Below, piece after piece: positions 13,984 through 17,233 of a stretch of 17,233 nt of DNA. The DNA is from CAYGFH01 sp964430295 (lineage in GTDB: Bacteria; Patescibacteriota; Microgenomatia; UBA10105; UBA927), in assembly GCA_964430295.1 (NCBI GenBank), contig CAYSEV010000028.1:1-17233 (forward strand). Reading direction: 5' to 3'. The notes beneath the pieces are model-generated. The model was not told the DNA's origin. It ran no database searches and saw nothing but the letters and a program-made list of their open reading frames with translations. The stretch's first letter is position 1, and every line of letters starts with the position of its first letter. A program made the translations under genes and the position numbers.

Positions 13984-15831
13984 ATGAAAAGAACGTTAAC
14001 TATTGATTGCGTATCAAAAGTAAATCAGGAAATTCTTCTACAAGGTTGGGTTTCAAGTCGCCGAGATCATGGAAAAATCATGTTTTTGGATCTCCGTGAT
14101 AGAGCAGGGATCATCCAAATGGTCTCTAGTAAAGCTCTTGCGGATGTAAAAGTAGAATCGGTGGTAGAAGTTATTGGTATTGTAAAAGAACGACCGGAGC
14201 CCATGGTAAATAGTAAATTAGCCACAGGAACAGTAGAAATAGATGTTCAGAAAATCACTGTCCTTAGTAAATCTAAGGAATTGCCAATGCCAGTAGACAC
14301 CAATGGTCTTGATATAAATGAAGAAACCAGACTTAAATATAGATACTTAGACTTGCGTCGACCTCGTCTTCAACGGAATATACATTTGCGTTCAACATTT
14401 ATTGACCTTGTACGACAGTTTTTGTTTAAAAACGATTTTACTGAAATCGAAACACCGATGTTGACGAAGTCAACGCCGGAAGGCTCACGTGACTTTTTAG
14501 TCCCTTCTCGGCTTCAACCTGGAAAGTTCTATGCACTGCCACAATCACCACAACAGTATAAACAATTACTTATGGTTGCAGGCTTTGAACGATACTTTCA
14601 AATTGCTCGATGCATGAGAGATGAAGACTTACGTGCTGATCGTGGGTTTGAACATTCCCAGATAGATTTAGAAATGAGCTTTGTTACCCGAGAGGATGTT
14701 ATGGCGTTTGATGAGGCGCTTATGATTCATGTCGTAGAATCCTTAGGGTATACAATCAAACAAAAACCTTTTCCTATTTTTACCTATGCTGATGCCATAA
14801 AAATATATGGTGCAGATAAATTTGATATGCGAACAGAAGAAGATAAAAAGAATGGAATATTGGCATTTGCCTGGGTAGTTGATTTTCCATTTTTTGAAAA
14901 AACATCTGAAGGCGGATGGACATTTACCCATAATCCGTTTTCAGCTCCTAAACCCGAGCATAAAGAGTGGCTACTTCAGGGTGAACGAATAGGGGATATC
15001 CTTACAACACAATATGACATGGTATGTAACGGATATGAGGTTGGTGGAGGAAGCATTCGAAGTCACGAGTCAGACGTACTCACAAAGGTTTTTGAAATTA
15101 TGGGGTATACAAAAGATACGATTGCTCTTCAATTTGGTCATATGCTGGAAGCATTTCAGTATGGCGTCCCACCTCATGGAGGTCTTGCCCATGGTATAGA
15201 ACGGCTACTTATGACCATTACGGGTGAACCCTATTTACGTGAAGTTGTAGCATTTCCTCAATCAGCTGGCGGGAAAACAAGTGTGATGGATGCTCCAAGT
15301 TCCGTTGACTCGTCTCAACTTATTGAATTAGGTTTGTCACCATCACAGCAGTCATCTGGTGGGGATGCAGTATTCGAACGTATACTTAGCGTATTGAAAA
15401 ATGCACATGTTGCATACGAGTCTTATGAACATGTTGCTGTTAAAACATCAGAAGAAGCTGCAGCTGTTCGAAACACGCCGTTGTCGTGGGGAGCAAAGGC
15501 AATAGTCTTGTATGCAGACGATAAACCAATCATGACTGTTGTAGGAGGAGATCGCAAAATTGATCTTAAAAATTTCAAAAAAATGTACGGAATAAAAGAT
15601 TTACGCATGGCTACACCGGAAGAGGTTGAGAAAATCACATCTGTGAAAATCGGCGCGGTGCCACCATTTGGTCATATTTTTTCCATCCCGCTATACATGG
15701 ATGCGGGGTTACGAAATACAAAAACAATTGTTTTCAATGCAGGCCTTCATACTAAATCTATTTCCATGTCACAATCAGATTACGAGCTTGTATCACATCC
15801 GATTGTTGGAGACTATTCAGTACAGAAATAA
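13984..15831 (+). CDS. aspS: Aspartyl-tRNA synthetase fused to a YbaK-type editing domain
   Basis: This enzyme charges tRNA with aspartate; the product is 615 aa. An OB-fold anticodon-binding domain (1-105; GWVSSRRDHGKIMFLDLRDR 21-40) is followed by the class II catalytic core: motif 1 region FTEIETPMLTKSTPEGSRDF 152-171, motif 2 MRDEDLRADRGFEHSQIDLE 211-230, and motif 3 GGLAHGIERLLM 399-410. YGADKFDMR (275-283) runs almost directly into ILAFAWVVDFPFFE (292-305), so the about 130-residue bacterial GAD insertion is absent. After a linker (about 438-460), residues 461-612 form a YbaK/ProX-like editing domain: EHVAVKTSEEAA 482-493, GAKAIVL 503-509 with K505, GGDRKIDLKNF 521-531, ATPEEVEKI 543-551, IGAVPPFGH 556-564, FNAGLHTKSI 584-593. 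H29 and G82 are of the non-discriminating type. The reading frame is continuous, so this is a true fusion. Confidence 0.95.
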   Translation: MKRTLTIDCVSKVNQEILLQGWVSSRRDHGKIMFLDLRDRAGIIQMVSSKALADVKVESVVEVIGIVKERPEPMVNSKLATGTVEIDVQKITVLSKSKELPMPVDTNGLDINEETRLKYRYLDLRRPRLQRNIHLRSTFIDLVRQFLFKNDFTEIETPMLTKSTPEGSRDFLVPSRLQPGKFYALPQSPQQYKQLLMVAGFERYFQIARCMRDEDLRADRGFEHSQIDLEMSFVTREDVMAFDEALMIHVVESLGYTIKQKPFPIFTYADAIKIYGADKFDMRTEEDKKNGILAFAWVVDFPFFEKTSEGGWTFTHNPFSAPKPEHKEWLLQGERIGDILTTQYDMVCNGYEVGGGSIRSHESDVLTKVFEIMGYTKDTIALQFGHMLEAFQYGVPPHGGLAHGIERLLMTITGEPYLREVVAFPQSAGGKTSVMDAPSSVDSSQLIELGLSPSQQSSGGDAVFERILSVLKNAHVAYESYEHVAVKTSEEAAAVRNTPLSWGAKAIVLYADDKPIMTVVGGDRKIDLKNFKKMYGIKDLRMATPEEVEKITSVKIGAVPPFGHIFSIPLYMDAGLRNTKTIVFNAGLHTKSISMSQSDYELVSHPIVGDYSVQK

Positions 15832-15838
15832 TATATTC

Positions 15839-15847
15839 TGGGATTAT
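15839..15847 (+). promoter_or_regulatory. Possible extended -10 box before the carboxypeptidase gene
   Basis: TGGGATTAT (TG-N-GATTAT) ends 5 nt before ATG 15853. Its layout resembles the aspS promoter, but the hexamer matches the consensus only 4 of 6. No Shine-Dalgarno is obvious. Confidence 0.35.
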
Positions 15848-15852
15848 AACGT

Positions 15853-16818
15853 ATGGCAAAAAAGCATAAATTACCCGCATGGTTTAACGCATGGTATATC
15901 AGGCGATTGGATAGAATAATCTGTTTGTTTTGCTTCTGCTGTATTGTCCTTCTTGCTCCAACATACAATCCCTATTTGTTACAAATATTGCATATGAATA
16001 TCAGTGCAACTGCACCAATCAAATCTGACGATCCGCCATCTGTTTCACCGTATCCGATAAATGTTACTGGTGTGTATCCCGGATCAGAAATTACTGCCGC
16101 TGGTGTTGTTATTTTAGATGGTAAGTCAGGTATATATGTATATAAACGTAATGAGAACGAATCACTAGCTCCCGCATCTACAACAAAAATTTTGACGGCA
16201 CTTGTCGCACTGGATTGGTATTCTCTTGATGATGTTATTACTGTCAAAACAGTAGCAAATGATGGGCAGGTTATGGGTTTAGTACAGGGAGAGCAGATAA
16301 CTGTTGAAAATTTATTGTATGGTGCGCTTATTCATTCCGGAAATGATGCAGCGTGGGCCTTGGGAGAATCGTATCCTGGTGGTATGGATGCGTTTGTTGC
16401 AGCAATGAATAAAAAGGCAAAAGAATTACACTTAGACAAAAGTACATTTACAAACCCTGTCGGATATGATGACCCACATCATAAGATGACGCCCCTGGAT
16501 CTTGCGCAACTTGGGAATATTGCATTAACAAATAAAGTTATTGCAAAAATGGTTGCAATACCTCAAATTACTGTATCAGATATCGCTCACACGAATTTTC
16601 ATGCTCTTAAAAATGTCAACCAGCTATTAGGTAAAATTCCAGGTGTGGGAGGTATTAAAACAGGGTGGACGGAAGAAGCAGGTGAAAATCTCATCACATT
16701 GGTAGAACGGCAAGGTCATAGAGTTATTATCGTGGTTTTAAAAAGTCAGGACAGGTTTTCCGATACCTCAAAATTGATTGACTGGGTGTTTACGAATATC
16801 CAATGGAAATCGTATTAA
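15853..16818 (+). CDS. dacA: Serine-type D-Ala-D-Ala carboxypeptidase (S11, PBP5-like)
   Basis: It trims the terminal D-Ala from peptidoglycan stem peptides outside the membrane. The product is 321 aa. A basic N-terminus and a Cys-rich hydrophobic segment (about 21-36, CLFCFCCIVLL) form a signal anchor. The penicillin-binding motifs are complete: S109-T-T-K112 (SxxK), S162-G-N164 (SxN) and K269-T-G271 (KTG). It ends about 50 residues after KTG, so the PBP5 C-terminal beta domain and amphipathic membrane anchor are absent; membrane attachment must be through the N-terminal helix. It starts 21 nt after aspS. Its stop is 9 nt from the stop of the convergent gene to the right. The exact paralogue (DacA, DacB-like or DacF) cannot be told. 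Confidence 0.92.
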   Translation: MAKKHKLPAWFNAWYIRRLDRIICLFCFCCIVLLAPTYNPYLLQILHMNISATAPIKSDDPPSVSPYPINVTGVYPGSEITAAGVVILDGKSGIYVYKRNENESLAPASTTKILTALVALDWYSLDDVITVKTVANDGQVMGLVQGEQITVENLLYGALIHSGNDAAWALGESYPGGMDAFVAAMNKKAKELHLDKSTFTNPVGYDDPHHKMTPLDLAQLGNIALTNKVIAKMVAIPQITVSDIAHTNFHALKNVNQLLGKIPGVGGIKTGWTEEAGENLITLVERQGHRVIIVVLKSQDRFSDTSKLIDWVFTNIQWKSY

Positions 16819-16827
16819 TCATCAATA

Positions 16828-17233
16828 TTATTCAGTCCATTCATCTGAGACAGCAGGGATATATGCTATGAAACCGTTATCACCCTCGAATACGAAAACA
16901 GGTTGTAGATATATTTGAGGATCAAACGAATCGAAATACGCTACATATGCGTTCCTCACTATGGCTGTTGTTGTGTTCTTAGGATATTTCGCAATAAAGC
17001 CTTTACCTTCCTGCAATTCTGTCCACGCAGTTGATGTTGATTTCAAGGCGTATGTTGCACTTGTTTGATAATCAATAGGCCAATATGTATAAGCAAATTG
17101 AATAATACGTTTTTTAGCATTACTTGCTCCCGAAAGTAAGATAGAAATTGGTGCCTCATCATGGTTTGGTGTAACTATAGGGGTATCTCCTATAGGTTTT
17201 CTGAAAAAATCTATACGGACAGCGTCACTTTGA
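16828..17233 (-). CDS. C-terminal part of an unknown protein (5' end beyond window)
   Basis: The minus-strand frame is open from the right edge (first full codon at 17232) to a stop at 16828, giving 134 residues without a start. Recognisable stretches are APISILLSGASNAKKRI, FAYTYWPIDYQTSATYALK and a C-terminal YLQPVFVFEGDNGFIAYIP. An internal TTG at 17044-17046 is not a likely start because coding-type sequence continues upstream of it. The alternation of aromatic and polar residues suggests a beta-rich extracytoplasmic domain. I recall similar C-termini among CPR hypothetical proteins but cannot name a family. No membrane segment is visible in the part present. Confidence 0.65.
   Translation of the reverse strand, partial: QSDAVRIDFFRKPIGDTPIVTPNHDEAPISILLSGASNAKKRIIQFAYTYWPIDYQTSATYALKSTSTAWTELQEGKGFIAKYPKNTTTAIVRNAYVAYFDSFDPQIYLQPVFVFEGDNGFIAYIPAVSDEWTE

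Noticed and set aside
1..17233. CRISPR array, tRNA/rRNA genes, insertion sequence or prophage
   Set aside because: No regularly spaced repeats, no cloverleaf-like sequences in the short gaps, no transposase or phage genes; the window is almost fully accounted for by housekeeping genes.

Overview
The window looks like a chromosomal segment of a Candidate Phyla Radiation (Patescibacteria) bacterium, most likely of the Microgenomates group. The basis is low GC content, very tight packing, short housekeeping proteins, small families common in CPR genomes (DUF5679, DUF4446, DUF3048, a winged-helix/nucleotidyltransferase protein) and GT-C membrane glycosyltransferases. TGA serves as a clean stop (for example in secD and comM), so the genetic code is standard and not the TGA=Gly code of Gracilibacteria. 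Phylum placement is inference from gene content.

Layout: 1-398 is the 5' part of rnpB (RNase P RNA, minus strand, 3' end outside the window), carrying REP-like palindromes in its peripheral helices. 446-4764 holds two GT-C membrane glycosyltransferases on the minus strand flanking a plus-strand comM/yifB ATPase. 4868-5315 is a small minus-strand pair: a DUF5679 zinc-ribbon protein, missed by ORF callers that use a length cutoff, and a single-TM basic protein. 5435-10757 is a plus-strand run: DUF4446, DUF3048, winged-helix/nucleotidyltransferase, secD, secF, SAM methyltransferase. 10761-12143 is a minus-strand CCA-adding enzyme, divergent from recJ (12214-13959), followed by aspS (13984-15831) and a D,D-carboxypeptidase (15853-16818). 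A partial minus-strand gene of unknown function runs off the right edge. There are no tRNAs, rRNAs, insertion sequences or CRISPR arrays.

Functionally this is housekeeping: tRNA 5' and 3' end maturation (rnpB, cca), aspartyl-tRNA synthesis, DNA repair and uptake (recJ, comM), protein export (secDF), and cell envelope work (carboxypeptidase, GT-C enzymes).

The most notable point is the aspartyl-tRNA synthetase. It lacks the bacterial GAD insertion and carries a C-terminal YbaK/ProX-type tRNA-editing domain, with residues that suggest a non-discriminating enzyme. A second pattern is that several first-in-transcript genes have a -10 box only 5-9 nt before ATG and no Shine-Dalgarno, which implies leaderless mRNAs, while several other genes (inside runs or on short leaders) have clear Shine-Dalgarno sites.
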